Positions 35,273 to 44,443 of a DNA stretch of 64,000 nucleotides are shown piece after piece. The translations under genes and the position numbers were made by a program. The notes under the pieces were generated by a model. It was not told the origin of the DNA. It did not search any database and saw only the letters and a list, made by a program, of their open reading frames with translations. Numbering within the stretch: the first letter of the stretch is position 1; every line of letters begins with the position of its first letter. The stretch comes from Lichenicoccus sp963693035 (GTDB lineage: Bacteria > Pseudomonadota > Alphaproteobacteria > Acetobacterales > Acetobacteraceae), in assembly GCA_963693035.2 (NCBI GenBank), contig CAXMMQ010000006.1:868001-932000 (forward strand), read 5' to 3'.

Positions 35273-36559
35273 TCAGCCACTGACGGCCGGGTTCAGCGCG
35301 CCATCCAGCAGCTCCATCGCCGCCGCCACGCCGTCGCCCGGCCGCGATGCGAAGCCTTCCGCGCGCAGCACCGCCTCCAGCGCGCCCAGGGTGATCAGGG
35401 CGGCGTGGCCCCGGCAGTTGTAGCCCATGGTGCCGATGCGCCAGATCCGGCCGACCAGCGGCCCGAACGCCGTGCCGATCTCGATCTCGAAGCGCGTCCG
35501 CATGTGCGCGCGCACCCGCTCGCCGTCGATGCCGTCCGGGATCATCACGCCGACGACGTTGGCCATCTTGTGCGCCCGGTCGCCGAACAGCCGTAGCCCC
35601 ATCGCCTGCAACCCGGCCGCCATCGCACGACCGACCAGCGCATGCCGGGCGATCCGCGCCTCCAGGCCCTCCTCGAGCACCAGCCGCGCGCATTCCCGCG
35701 CGCCATAGAGCATGGTGGTCGCCTCGGTGTGGTGGTTGAGCCGACGCTCGGACCAGTAGTCCATCAGCATGGCGAGATCGAGATAGTTCGAGGCGATGCG
35801 ACGCCCGCTCGGAGCGGGCAGGGAGCCCGCAACGGCCTGTCCTGCAGGGGCGGGGGCGATCCCGTATTCGATATGCCGGCGCGAGAAGATCCGGCTCGCC
35901 GCGCGCTCCGAGATGGTGATCGGCGCCGAGCCCGACGGTCCGCCAAGGCATTTCTGCAGGCCGGCGGTGACGATGTCGGCGCCCCAGCCATCGGCGGGGA
36001 CATCCATGCCGCCCAGCGTCGCGGTCGCGTCGACATAGAGCAGCGCGTCGTGCTCGGCGCAGATCCGGCCCAGCTCGTGGATCGGCTGCGCCATCGTGGT
36101 CGATGTGTCGCCATGCACCGTCGCCACCAGCCTCGGCCTGACCCGGCGCACCGCGTCGCGCACCGCGTCGGCCTCGACCACGGTGCCCCATTCGGCATCG
36201 ACCATGGTGATGACAGCGCCGCAACGCTCGGCGATCTCGCGCAACAACAGGCCGAACCGGCCGAAATTGACCACCACGACCGCATCGCCCGGCTCGATCA
36301 GCGAGACCAGCGCCGCCTCGATCGCTGCGCGCGCGCTGCCGTCGATCAGGAAGGTCCAGCGGTTGGATGTCCTGAAGACGTGGCGGTACAGCGCCATCGT
36401 CTCGTTCATGTAGGCGGTGAACTCGGGATCGTACTGCCCAAGCAGTTGCGCCGACATCGCGCGCAGCACGCGCGGATGCGCATTGATCGGCCCCGGCCCC
36501 ATCAGCAGGCGGGCCGGAGGGTCGATCTCGGCGAAATCGTGCGGGGAGAGCCCTGTCAT
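35273..36559 (-). CDS. Class V aminotransferase, alanine-glyoxylate / ureidoglycine-glyoxylate type
   Basis: 428 residues. PLP enzyme of the AGXT/PucG group that transfers an amino group to glyoxylate. MGPGPINAHPRVLRAMS near the N-terminus binds substrate, SARAAIEAALVSLIEPGD surrounds the phosphate, VDATATLGG carries the cofactor Asp, and the Schiff-base Lys is in TAGLQKCLGGPSG. The donor (alanine, serine or ureidoglycine) cannot be fixed from sequence; molybdenum hydroxylase genes 14 kb away hint at purine catabolism but are not linked. The ATG at 36559 starts at the family N-terminus. It diverges from the M29 peptidase. Confidence 0.88.
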   Translation of the reverse strand: MTGLSPHDFAEIDPPARLLMGPGPINAHPRVLRAMSAQLLGQYDPEFTAYMNETMALYRHVFRTSNRWTFLIDGSARAAIEAALVSLIEPGDAVVVVNFGRFGLLLREIAERCGAVITMVDAEWGTVVEADAVRDAVRRVRPRLVATVHGDTSTTMAQPIHELGRICAEHDALLYVDATATLGGMDVPADGWGADIVTAGLQKCLGGPSGSAPITISERAASRIFSRRHIEYGIAPAPAGQAVAGSLPAPSGRRIASNYLDLAMLMDYWSERRLNHHTEATTMLYGARECARLVLEEGLEARIARHALVGRAMAAGLQAMGLRLFGDRAHKMANVVGVMIPDGIDGERVRAHMRTRFEIEIGTAFGPLVGRIWRIGTMGYNCRGHAALITLGALEAVLRAEGFASRPGDGVAAAMELLDGALNPAVSG

Positions 36560-36693
36560 TCTGTGTCCTCGTCGCGTGCCAGCCGGTTGCGGCGCACGGC
36601 TTGACGTCCCACAACAGGACCTGAGCGCGTGGTTTGCAAGCAACATGCCGGTGGGTGCCGTTTCGCCTGCCTGCGCACGACGAGGAGAACCTG

Positions 36694-37953
36694 ATGGACG
36701 GACATGCGCAGCCGGCGGCCGACCCGACACGTATCGCCGCCATGCTTGACCGGCTCGGCGAGGTGGCGGTCCGCACCGGGCTCAACCTGGCGCCGAACCA
36801 GGAACTGGTCATCACCGCGCCGCTCGACGCCGTGCCGCTGGTGCGCCGGATCACCGAGCACGCCTACAGGGCGGGGGCGGCGCTGGTCACCACCTTCTTC
36901 ACCGACGAGGTAACCCGCCTCGCGCGCTTCCAGCATGCGCCGGACGCGGCCTTCGACAGCGCCGCGACCTGGCTCGCCGACGGCATCGCCAGTGCATTTC
37001 GCAGCGGCGCGGCACGGCTCGCGATCACCGGCGAGGATCCCGCCCTGCTATCCGGCCAGGACCCGGACCGGGTCGCCCGCGCCAACCGCGCCAACGCGCG
37101 CGCCAACCAGGCCGCCCTCGGCCTGATCACCAACTTCGCGGTGAACTGGAACATCATTGCCTGCGCCACGCCGTCCTGGGCGCGGACGATGTTTCCCGAT
37201 CTGGAGGAGGGCGTCGCGGTCGCGCGGCTCTGGGATGCGATCTTCGCCGCCAGCCGGCTCGACGGTCCCGACCCGGTCACCGCCTGGCGAGACCACGATG
37301 CGACGCTGCACGCCCGCGCCGCCCTGCTGAACGAGGCGAACTTCGCCGCCCTGCAGTTCCGTGGACCGGGCACCGACCTCACCGTCGGGCTCGCCGAGGG
37401 ACATGTCTGGCTCGGCGGATCGGGCATCGCCGCCAACGGCATCACCTGCATTCCGAACATCCCGACCGAGGAGGTGTTCACCACGCCGCACAAGGACCGC
37501 GTCGAGGGCCACGTTCGCAGCAGCAAGCCGCTCTCGTACCAGGGCACGTTGATCGACGGTATCGCGGTGCGCTTCGAGGCCGGCCGCATCGTGCATGCGC
37601 ATGCCGACCGGGGCGGCGAGGTGCTCGACCGCGTGCTCGGCACCGACGAAGGCGCGCGACGCCTGGGCGAGGTGGCGCTGGTGCCGCATTCCTCGCCGAT
37701 CTCGCGCAGCGGGCTGCTGTTCCAGAACACCCTGTTCGACGAGAACGCCGCCAGCCATATCGCGCTCGGGCAGGCCTATGCGACCTGCATGCACGGATCG
37801 AAGGGGCTGGACGCGGCGGCGCTCGGTGCCCGCGGCGCCAACAGCAGCCTGATCCACATCGACTGGATGATCGGCTCGGGCGAGGTCGACGTCGACGGCA
37901 TCACCCAGTCCGGCACGCGCGAGCCCCTGATGCGCGCCGGCGAATGGAGCTGA
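36694..37953 (+). CDS. M29 family aminopeptidase
   Basis: 419 residues. Metal-dependent aminopeptidase T/AmpS/PepS type, usually a broad-range cytosolic enzyme. Candidate metal ligands are visible: Glu in PNIPTEEVFTTPHKD, Glu near the VEGHVRSSKP and GGEVLDRV blocks, His in LVPHSSPIS, and IHIDWMIGS near the C-terminus. The ENAASHIALGQAY block is characteristic of M29. Normal length. The ATG follows GAGGAG by 7 bases. The stop codon abuts an inverted repeat. Confidence 0.93.
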   Translation: MDGHAQPAADPTRIAAMLDRLGEVAVRTGLNLAPNQELVITAPLDAVPLVRRITEHAYRAGAALVTTFFTDEVTRLARFQHAPDAAFDSAATWLADGIASAFRSGAARLAITGEDPALLSGQDPDRVARANRANARANQAALGLITNFAVNWNIIACATPSWARTMFPDLEEGVAVARLWDAIFAASRLDGPDPVTAWRDHDATLHARAALLNEANFAALQFRGPGTDLTVGLAEGHVWLGGSGIAANGITCIPNIPTEEVFTTPHKDRVEGHVRSSKPLSYQGTLIDGIAVRFEAGRIVHAHADRGGEVLDRVLGTDEGARRLGEVALVPHSSPISRSGLLFQNTLFDENAASHIALGQAYATCMHGSKGLDAAALGARGANSSLIHIDWMIGSGEVDVDGITQSGTREPLMRAGEWS

Positions 37954-38054
37954 GAGACCGTTTGAGATTGCTACTCGGGTGGTCATCCCCCTCTTCTCAA
38001 AGATGGACGCCTCTGGTGCCTCTGACTCACCCTAGCGCATCTCAAACGGTCTCT
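37953..38054. repeat. Intergenic element with perfect 16-bp inverted repeats
   Basis: AGAGACCGTTTGAGAT (37953-37968) and its exact reverse complement (38039-38054) flank 70 bases. The left arm begins at the last base of the aminopeptidase stop codon. There is no transposase or ORF inside. Like the other repeats in this window it sits exactly at a gene end, suggesting a role in 3' ends or a mobile non-coding palindrome family. Confidence 0.75.
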
Positions 38055-38100
38055 GAGGCCTACTGACCCCGGAGGCCTACTGACCCCGGAGGCCTACTGA
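38055..38100. repeat. 17-bp tandem duplication covering a stop codon
   Basis: GAGGCCTACTGACCCCG occurs at 38055-38071 and 38072-38088, followed by a 12-base partial copy at 38089-38100. The minus-strand stop codon (TAG) of the SDR gene lies in the last, partial copy. It is likely replication slippage next to the inverted-repeat element. Confidence 0.85.
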
Positions 38101-38858
38101 ATGGTGTAGCCGCCATCCACGACGAGGTTCTCGCCGTTCACCATCCCGGCCGCGTTGCTGGCAAGATACAGCACCGCGATGGCGATCTCGTCCGGCTCGG
38201 CGAACCGGCCGGTCGGGATCTTGGCGCGGAAGGCAATCCCCACCTCGCCGGCCCAGGCCAGCCGGCCGAGCTCGGTGTTCACCACCGTGGGGCTGACGGA
38301 ATTGACCGTGACGCCCCGCGGTCCCCACTCGTAGGCCATTACCTTGGTCATGCCGATGATCGCCGCCTTGCTGGTGGCGTAGGCGACGTGGCCGTGCAGC
38401 GCCACCAGCGCCGCCTGCGAGGCGATGTTGACGATGCGCCCACGTCCCTGCGCGATCATCCGGCGGCCGACCGCCTGCGCCATCAGGAACGGCGCCTTGA
38501 GGTTGACCGCCATTGTGAGGTCCCAATCCGCCTCGCTGGCCTCCTCCGCCACCCCGAGCCGGACGATCCCGGCATTGTTGACCAGGATGTCGATGCGGCC
38601 GGCTTCCGCCACGATCTGCGCAATCGCCGGTTCGATGGCCGCGAATTCCGACAGGTCGAGCAGCACGCCCACGTGCCCTGCACCCGGCAGCGCCGCCGCG
38701 ACCGCCTCGACATTTGCCGCCCGATCGACCAGGACCAGCCGCGCGCCACGCCCGGCCAATGCGGTTGCGATGGCGTGGCCGATTCCTGTGGCACCTCCGG
38801 TGACGAGAGCCACCTGACCCGACAGGTCGAACGCGGCTTCGAAGCTGAACGCGGTCAT
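38094..38858 (-). CDS. SDR family dehydrogenase, probably polyol/sugar
   Basis: 254 residues. Classical short-chain dehydrogenase: TGGATGIG cofactor motif (about residues 20-27), NNAG, catalytic Ser in NIASQAAL and YxxxK as YATSKAA. VLVDR after beta-2 favours NAD over NADP. The length and the N-terminal block FDLSGQVALVTGG resemble galactitol and threitol dehydrogenases. It is the last gene of a sugar ABC operon (23 bases after the binding-protein gene), so oxidation of the imported sugar alcohol is likely. Its stop codon lies in a tandem repeat. Confidence 0.88.
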   Translation of the reverse strand: MTAFSFEAAFDLSGQVALVTGGATGIGHAIATALAGRGARLVLVDRAANVEAVAAALPGAGHVGVLLDLSEFAAIEPAIAQIVAEAGRIDILVNNAGIVRLGVAEEASEADWDLTMAVNLKAPFLMAQAVGRRMIAQGRGRIVNIASQAALVALHGHVAYATSKAAIIGMTKVMAYEWGPRGVTVNSVSPTVVNTELGRLAWAGEVGIAFRAKIPTGRFAEPDEIAIAVLYLASNAAGMVNGENLVVDGGYTIQ

Positions 38859-38881
38859 GACGGCACCTCCGCAGTCAGGGG

Positions 38882-39916
38882 TTATTGATCAGCATAGGAG
38901 CCCGCTGCCAGATTCTTCTTAATCAACGCCGGAAGATCCTGGGTGAACTTGTCGGGGTGCACATACATCTGGTCGTAATAGTGGCCGACATTGCTCTTGG
39001 TGATCTGCGGCATGATGAACATGGCGAGCTTGGGCACCTGGCGGCCCTGCACCTGGTCGACCGCGACCTGCATCGCCATGCCAAGCTCCAGCAGCGCGTC
39101 CTGCAGGTTGGTCTCGAGCTCGTTGCCGGCGTTCACCGCGCGCATGCCATCCTTGATGCCGTCGGTCCCGACCACCGGGATCTTGCCGGCCAGTCCCTTC
39201 TCGCGCAGCGCCTGGATGGCGCCGATCGCCATGTCGTCATTCTCCGGGATGATGGCGCTGATCTGGCTGCCGTAGCGCGACAGGAAATCCTGCGCGACGC
39301 TGTAGGCCTCGGTGCGCTTCCAGTTTGCCGGCTGTATCGCCAGCAGCTTCACGTCCGGGTTCTTGGCCAGGATATTCTTGATGCCCTTGGTGCGGTCGAT
39401 CTCGCCGGACTGGCCGAGCGGACCCTGCAGCACCACCACGCCACCCTTGTGGCCGATCGCGTCCATGACATGGATCGCCTCGTTCTCGCCGGCCTTCACG
39501 TCATCGGGCCCGACATAGGACACCGCGTTCTTCATCACCGCGTCGCTGACCGTGAGGTTGGTGATGATGACCGGAATGCCGGCCGCCTTCGCCGCCTCGA
39601 CCTGCGGGCCGAGCGTCGACGAGTTCACCGCGGCGATGACGATGGCGTCGACCTTCTGGTTGATGAACTGCTGCATCTGCGAGATCTGCGTGTTCACGTC
39701 CATGTGGGCCGAATTCCACAGCAGCTTGGCGCCGTTGGCGTCGGCCACCGTCTGCGCGCCCTGCTTGCCGAGCGAGATGAACGAGCTCATGTCGTACACC
39801 GTAAAGCCGATCACCGGATGCGCCTTGTCGGCCAGCGCCGGTTGTGCAGCCACCGCCGCCAGGCCCAGTGCCGCGGCACATCCCATGAGCATGGTTCGCA
39901 GTGCAGATTTCGCCAT
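38882..39916 (-). CDS. Sugar ABC transporter periplasmic substrate-binding protein
   Basis: 344 residues. Type 1 periplasmic binding protein (RbsB family, Peripla_BP_4) of a CUT2 importer. Signal peptide MAKSALRTMLMGCAAALGLA with cleavage after ALA. Domain signs: IGFTVYDMSSFISLGKQGAQ, NQKVDAIVIAAVNSSTLGPQ and VVGTDGIKDGMRAVNAGN. Ligand unknown, probably a pentose, hexose or polyol. Third gene in the operon after the ATPase and permease. Confidence 0.93.
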   Translation of the reverse strand: MAKSALRTMLMGCAAALGLAAVAAQPALADKAHPVIGFTVYDMSSFISLGKQGAQTVADANGAKLLWNSAHMDVNTQISQMQQFINQKVDAIVIAAVNSSTLGPQVEAAKAAGIPVIITNLTVSDAVMKNAVSYVGPDDVKAGENEAIHVMDAIGHKGGVVVLQGPLGQSGEIDRTKGIKNILAKNPDVKLLAIQPANWKRTEAYSVAQDFLSRYGSQISAIIPENDDMAIGAIQALREKGLAGKIPVVGTDGIKDGMRAVNAGNELETNLQDALLELGMAMQVAVDQVQGRQVPKLAMFIMPQITKSNVGHYYDQMYVHPDKFTQDLPALIKKNLAAGSYADQ

Positions 39917-39947
39917 GTGCGTGATCCCCGTTGGTTCTTGCTGTTGT

Positions 39948-40940
39948 TCAGTCTTCGGTGCGGTGCGTGATGCTGTCCACGAACACGGCGCCGATGATGA
40001 TCAGGCCCTTCACGATGAGCTGGTAGAAGGGCGAGACGTTGATGATGTTCAGCCCGTTATCCAGCACCCCGATGATCAGGAAACCGAAGATGGTGCCGAT
40101 CAGCGAGCCGCGACCGCCCATCAGGCTGATGCCGCCGATCACCGCGGCGGCGATCGCATTCAGCTCGTAGCCGGTGCCGGTATTGGCGATCCCCGCCGTC
40201 GCCCGCGCCGCCAGCAGCACGCCGGCGATCCCGGCCAGCACGCCCGAGATGGTGTAGACCGCGAACCGCGTGCCGCGCAGTCCGACACCGGCGACGCGCG
40301 CCGCATGCGCGTTGCCGCCGACCGCATAGATATGCATGCCGAAGCGGGTGCGCGCGAGCACCACCCAGGAGATCACGACAGCAACGATCATCACCACGAC
40401 CGGGATCGAGACGCCGCCGATATTGCCGCTCAGCGCGAGGAATTCATCCGACAGGCCCGAAATCGGCTGGCCGTCGCTGAACACGAAGGCGAGCCCGGAG
40501 GCCACCGTCATGTTGCCCAGGGTCGCCACGAACGGCGGCACCTTGGCGAACGCCACCAGCAGCCCGTTGAAGGCGCCGATCGCGGCTCCCGACAGCACGC
40601 CGAGCCCGACCGCCTCGGCGCAGGTCAGCGCGCCGTCGTTCTGCGCGAACAGCGCGGCGCTGACACCCGCGAGGCCCACGATGCTGCCGACCGAGAGATC
40701 GATGCCGCCGGTCAGGATCACGAAGGTCGCACCCGTCGCCAGCAGCGCGTTCGCCGCAACCTGGATCAGGATGACGTTCATGTTCGAGACGGTCAGGAAC
40801 GACCGGTTCGAGACCGCCAGCGTCACCAGGAACAGTGCGAGGATGATGACCAGCGAATAGCGCAGCGCGAAACGACCGATCTGGCGCGCGTCCAGCCGCG
40901 GCGGCGGCGCGAAGGCGACGGTGTCAGTCGATTGCGACAT
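39948..40940 (-). CDS. Sugar ABC transporter permease
   Basis: 330 residues from the ATG at 40940, with about eight to ten membrane helices. BPD_transp_2 / RbsC family, the channel of CUT2 sugar importers. Signature NALLATGATFVILTGGIDLS with VGSIVGLAG, and GGISLMGGRGSLIGTIFGFL late. The start overlaps the end of the ATPase gene by 17 bases, which suggests translational coupling. A longer reading from 40967 would go deeper into the ATPase and is less likely. Confidence 0.93.
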   Translation of the reverse strand: MSQSTDTVAFAPPPRLDARQIGRFALRYSLVIILALFLVTLAVSNRSFLTVSNMNVILIQVAANALLATGATFVILTGGIDLSVGSIVGLAGVSAALFAQNDGALTCAEAVGLGVLSGAAIGAFNGLLVAFAKVPPFVATLGNMTVASGLAFVFSDGQPISGLSDEFLALSGNIGGVSIPVVVMIVAVVISWVVLARTRFGMHIYAVGGNAHAARVAGVGLRGTRFAVYTISGVLAGIAGVLLAARATAGIANTGTGYELNAIAAAVIGGISLMGGRGSLIGTIFGFLIIGVLDNGLNIINVSPFYQLIVKGLIIIGAVFVDSITHRTED

Positions 40941-42492
40941 GAGCCGTATCCTTGAGAGGCGCGCCAACGATCGCGTCGGTGCTCGAACGGCCCATCGCCA
41001 GGCGCAGAATGGTCTCCTGGTCGAGCTCGTCGCGGCCGAGCTCGCCCATGATGCCGCCGCCGCGCATGACCAGCACGCGGTGGCTGAGATTGATCAGTTC
41101 CGGCATGTCGGACGAGGCGAGCAGGATCGCAACGCCCTGCGACGCGAGGTCGTTGATGAGCCGGTACAGCTCGCTGCGTGCGCCGACATCGATGCCGCGC
41201 GTGGGCTCGTCGAGGATCAGCACCTTCGGCCGCTCGGTGACCAGCCAGCGTGCCAGCGCCACCTTCTGCTGGTTGCCGCCGGAGAGGTGCCCGACCCGTT
41301 GGCCCAATGTCGCGTAGGCCACGCGCGTGCGCTTCAGCACATCGAGCGAGCGCTCCCGCCGCGCACTGTTATCGATGAAGCCGGCCGGTCCGGTGAAGCT
41401 GTCCAGATGCGGCAGGGTGAGGTTGTCGAGGATCGACAGCGAGGTCAGCACGCCGGCCAGCTTGCGGTCCTCCGGCACCATAGCGATGCCGCGCCGGATC
41501 GAGTTTCGCATATGTCCCAGCGGCAGCGGCTCGCCGTTCAGGGTGACGCTGCCGGTTGCTGGACGCAGGCCGTAGATCGCCTCCAGCATCTCGCTGCGGC
41601 CGGCGCCAACCAGGCCACCGAAGCCGAGGATTTCGCCGGCATGCAGGGTGAACGAGACCGGGTTGTCGTAGCCGGAGACACGCAGGTCTCGCACCGTCAG
41701 GACCGGCTCGTGGCTGCCGCCATCGAGCATGCGGTCGGGAAACAGCTCGGTGATCTCGCGCCCGACCATGTCGGCGATGATCTGCCGCTCGGTGAGTACG
41801 CTGGTCGGCTTGTGGTTGATGATGGCGCCGTCTCGCATGATCGCCACCGTATCGGAGATCGCCTCGATCTCCTCCATCCGGTGGCTGGTATAGAGGATGC
41901 AGGCGCCGCGGCCACGCAGCATCGCGATCACCCGGAACAACTGCTCGGTCTCGCGTGACGACAAAGCGGATGACGGCTCGTCCATCAGCACGATGCGGCT
42001 GTCCCACGACGTCGCCTTGAGCAGCTCGACCATCTGCGTCGCCGCGACCCCCAGCGTGTGCATGGTGACGGTCGGATCGATATCGAGCCCGACACCCTCG
42101 AGCATGGCGCGCGCCTGCTCGATCATCGCCCGCCGCCTGACCAGGCCGAACAGCCCGGTGGTCTCGTGGCCGATCAGCAGGTTCTGCCACAGCCGCATCT
42201 CCGGGATCGGCGCGAGCTCCTGCGGAATGATCGAGACCCCGCGCCCCTGGGCCAGCTTCGGGTCGAACCGGCGGACGCGCTCGCCCTCCAGCCACAGCTC
42301 GCCGCCATCCGGGGTGAGCTGTCCGGAGATAAGCTTGAACAGGGTGGATTTGCCGGCGCCGTTCTCGCCGGCCAGGACGTTGACGGTTCCGGGCATGAAG
42401 CTGACCGAGACGTCGCGCAGCACCGGCACGCCGTCGAAGCCCTTCGACAGCGACCGGCAAACGATCGCGGGACGAGCGGACGCGTCCGACAT
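40924..42492 (-). CDS. Sugar ABC transporter ATP-binding protein, two nucleotide-binding domains
   Basis: 522 residues. RbsA/MglA-type tandem ATPase of CUT2 importers. Domain 1 has Walker A GENGAGKST near residue 39 and VLMDEPSSALS; its signature is degenerate (THTLGVAATQMVELLKA region). Domain 2 has an atypical Walker A (GLVGAGRSEMLEA), an intact LSGGNQQKVALARWL and ILDEPTRGID. This asymmetry is normal for the family. First gene of the ABC-SDR operon, divergent from pgm. Confidence 0.94.
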   Translation of the reverse strand: MSDASARPAIVCRSLSKGFDGVPVLRDVSVSFMPGTVNVLAGENGAGKSTLFKLISGQLTPDGGELWLEGERVRRFDPKLAQGRGVSIIPQELAPIPEMRLWQNLLIGHETTGLFGLVRRRAMIEQARAMLEGVGLDIDPTVTMHTLGVAATQMVELLKATSWDSRIVLMDEPSSALSSRETEQLFRVIAMLRGRGACILYTSHRMEEIEAISDTVAIMRDGAIINHKPTSVLTERQIIADMVGREITELFPDRMLDGGSHEPVLTVRDLRVSGYDNPVSFTLHAGEILGFGGLVGAGRSEMLEAIYGLRPATGSVTLNGEPLPLGHMRNSIRRGIAMVPEDRKLAGVLTSLSILDNLTLPHLDSFTGPAGFIDNSARRERSLDVLKRTRVAYATLGQRVGHLSGGNQQKVALARWLVTERPKVLILDEPTRGIDVGARSELYRLINDLASQGVAILLASSDMPELINLSHRVLVMRGGGIMGELGRDELDQETILRLAMGRSSTDAIVGAPLKDTAHVAID

Positions 42493-42545
42493 CAGTTCCG
42501 ATTCTCCCCCACCCCTACCGGAACGCTCGGTCCAGCTTGGCCGGA

Positions 42546-42574
42546 CGCTATCGCTACGGCATTGAAACTGTCAA
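42546..42574 (-). promoter_or_regulatory. Candidate promoter of the sugar ABC operon
   Basis: On the minus strand a perfect TTGACA (42569-42574) is followed after 17 bases by ATAGCG (42546-42551), a weak -10. It lies 54 bases upstream of the ATPase start. Confidence 0.35.
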
Positions 42575-42712
42575 ACCCCGCCATGATACCGCTACCGACC
42601 CCTGTTCCGCTGTCGGAGCCGTGACACCGGCCTGCCCTTCCGGCTGGCCGGGCGGCGGGCTAGCATCGGGCAACGGCCGGTCCCAGAGGCTCGTATTGCG
42701 GAGAGGATCAGG

Positions 42713-44344
42713 ATGACGTCCAGGATCGTGGCGACCAGGCCGTTTGGCGACCAGAAGCCCGGCACCTCCGGCCTGCGCAAACGGGTGCCGGTGTTCCAGC
42801 AGCCGAACTACCTCGAGAATTTCGTGCAGTCGATCTTCGACAGCCTCAGCGGCTTCGGGGGCCAGACGCTCGTGGTCGGCGGCGACGGCCGCTACCACAA
42901 TGTCGAGGCGATCCAGACCATCATACGCATGGCGGCGGCCAACGGCTTCGGTCGCATCCTGGTCGGCCAAGGCGGCCTGCTTTCCACCCCGGCCGCATCC
43001 TGCGTGATACGCAAGCACCGCGCCTATGGCGGCATCATCCTGTCGGCTTCGCACAATCCGGGCGGCCCAGACGGCGATTTCGGCATCAAGTACAACATCG
43101 GCAATGGCGGCCCGGCGCCGGAGAAGATCACCGACGCCATCTACGCCCATACGCAGGGCATTTCCGAGTTCAAGACACTCGATGTTCCGGCGGTCGCCCT
43201 GGAGCGTCTCGGCGAGCTGCATGTCGGGGATGCAGTCGTCGAGATCATCGATCCGGTCGCGGACTATCTCGAACTGATGCAGTCGCTGTTCGACTTCGAC
43301 GCGATCCGTGGCGCAATCGCAGGTGGCCTGCGCCTGCGCATGGACTCGATGCATGCGGTCACCGGGCCATACGCGCTTGCGATCCTGGAACAGGTGCTGG
43401 GCGCTCCCGCCGGCACGGTGATGAACGGCACGCCGCTACCCGATTTCGGCGGCCATCACCCGGACCCGAACATGGTCTATGCCGCCGACCTGTTCGACCT
43501 GATGATGGGGCCGGACGCGCCCGATCTGGGTGCTGCGTCCGACGGCGACGGCGACCGCAACCTGATCATCGGGCGCGGCGTGTTCGTGACCCCGTCCGAC
43601 AGCCTCGCGATCCTCGCCGCCAATGCGCATCTCGCACCTGCCTACAAGGATGGGCTGCGCGGCATCGCGCGGTCGATGCCGACCTCGACGGCGGCCGACC
43701 GCGTCGCCGAGCGGCTCGGCATTCCCTGCTACGAGACGCCAACGGGCTGGAAGTTCTTCGGCAACCTGCTCGATGCAGACATGGCCACGATCTGCGGCGA
43801 GGAAAGTGCCGGCACCGGCTCCAACCATGTACGCGAAAAGGACGGCCTCTGGGCGATCCTGCTCTGGCTCAACATCCTCGCCGTCCGCAAGCAGCCGGTG
43901 CTGAAGATCGTCCACGAGCACTGGAAGATCCACGGCCGCAACTACTACGCGCGCCACGACTACGAAGAGGTGGAGACGGAAGGCGCCAACGTCCTGATGA
44001 CCAGCCTGCGCGAGCAACTCGCAGGCCTGCCCGGACGTCGCTTCGGCGAGCTCGTGGTCGCCAGCGCCGACGACTTTTCCTACACCGACCCGGTCGATGG
44101 CTCGGTGAGCACGAAACAGGGCGTGCGCATCTTGTTCGAGGACAGGTCGCGCATCGTGTTCCGCCTGTCCGGCACCGGCACCGCCGGTGCGACGCTTCGC
44201 GTCTATCTGGAACGGTTCGAGCCGGACTCCATGCGCCAGGACCGGCCGGTCGCGGAAGCCCTCGCGCAGGTCATCGGGATTGCCGAGCAGCTTGCCGGAA
44301 TCAAGGCCAACACCGGCCGCGACAAGCCGACGGTGATCACCTAG
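42713..44344 (+). CDS. pgm: Phosphoglucomutase (alpha-D-glucose specific)
   Basis: 543 residues. Interconverts glucose 1-phosphate and glucose 6-phosphate, linking glycolysis to glycogen and polysaccharide precursors. Catalytic Ser113 in SASHNPGG (111-118), metal loop DGDGDRN, sugar-binding GEESAGTGSNH (the GEES loop) and the phosphate-binding RLSGTGT near the C-terminus. Full length for the eukaryote-like PGM1 group. Starts at the ATG after GGAGAGGATCAGG. It converges on the glg operon and its stop codon abuts a palindromic repeat. Functionally it supplies glucose 1-phosphate to GlgC. Confidence 0.96.
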   Translation: MTSRIVATRPFGDQKPGTSGLRKRVPVFQQPNYLENFVQSIFDSLSGFGGQTLVVGGDGRYHNVEAIQTIIRMAAANGFGRILVGQGGLLSTPAASCVIRKHRAYGGIILSASHNPGGPDGDFGIKYNIGNGGPAPEKITDAIYAHTQGISEFKTLDVPAVALERLGELHVGDAVVEIIDPVADYLELMQSLFDFDAIRGAIAGGLRLRMDSMHAVTGPYALAILEQVLGAPAGTVMNGTPLPDFGGHHPDPNMVYAADLFDLMMGPDAPDLGAASDGDGDRNLIIGRGVFVTPSDSLAILAANAHLAPAYKDGLRGIARSMPTSTAADRVAERLGIPCYETPTGWKFFGNLLDADMATICGEESAGTGSNHVREKDGLWAILLWLNILAVRKQPVLKIVHEHWKIHGRNYYARHDYEEVETEGANVLMTSLREQLAGLPGRRFGELVVASADDFSYTDPVDGSVSTKQGVRILFEDRSRIVFRLSGTGTAGATLRVYLERFEPDSMRQDRPVAEALAQVIGIAEQLAGIKANTGRDKPTVIT

Positions 44345-44443
44345 AGCAGCATCCGATCACTTGGAATCGCTGCGCGATGCCAAGTGTCGGATAAAGCTGC
44401 TCTATCAAACGACAAGCGGAGCATGATCGATCGGATCATGCTC
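44344..44443. repeat. Palindromic intergenic repeat element (copy B)
   Basis: Starts at the last base of the pgm stop. 44344-44402 folds into a long imperfect hairpin (GAGCAGC / GCTGCTC at the base, CACTTGG / CCAAGTG and ATCGC / GCGAT above). 44417-44443 is a 10-bp palindrome GAGCATGATC/GATCATGCTC with a 5-base loop. 44386-44443 on the minus strand matches copy A at 33829-33886. It also supplies the glgA stop codon (44436-44438). Placed between convergent genes, it likely acts as a two-way transcript end. Confidence 0.8.

Noticed and set aside
37953..38054. Inverted repeat considered as insertion-sequence ends
   Set aside because: Only 70 bases lie between the arms, with no transposase frame and no flanking target duplication.
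38055..38100. Tandem units considered as a CRISPR fragment
   Set aside because: The units are directly adjacent with no spacers and no cas genes are in the window; it is a simple tandem duplication.
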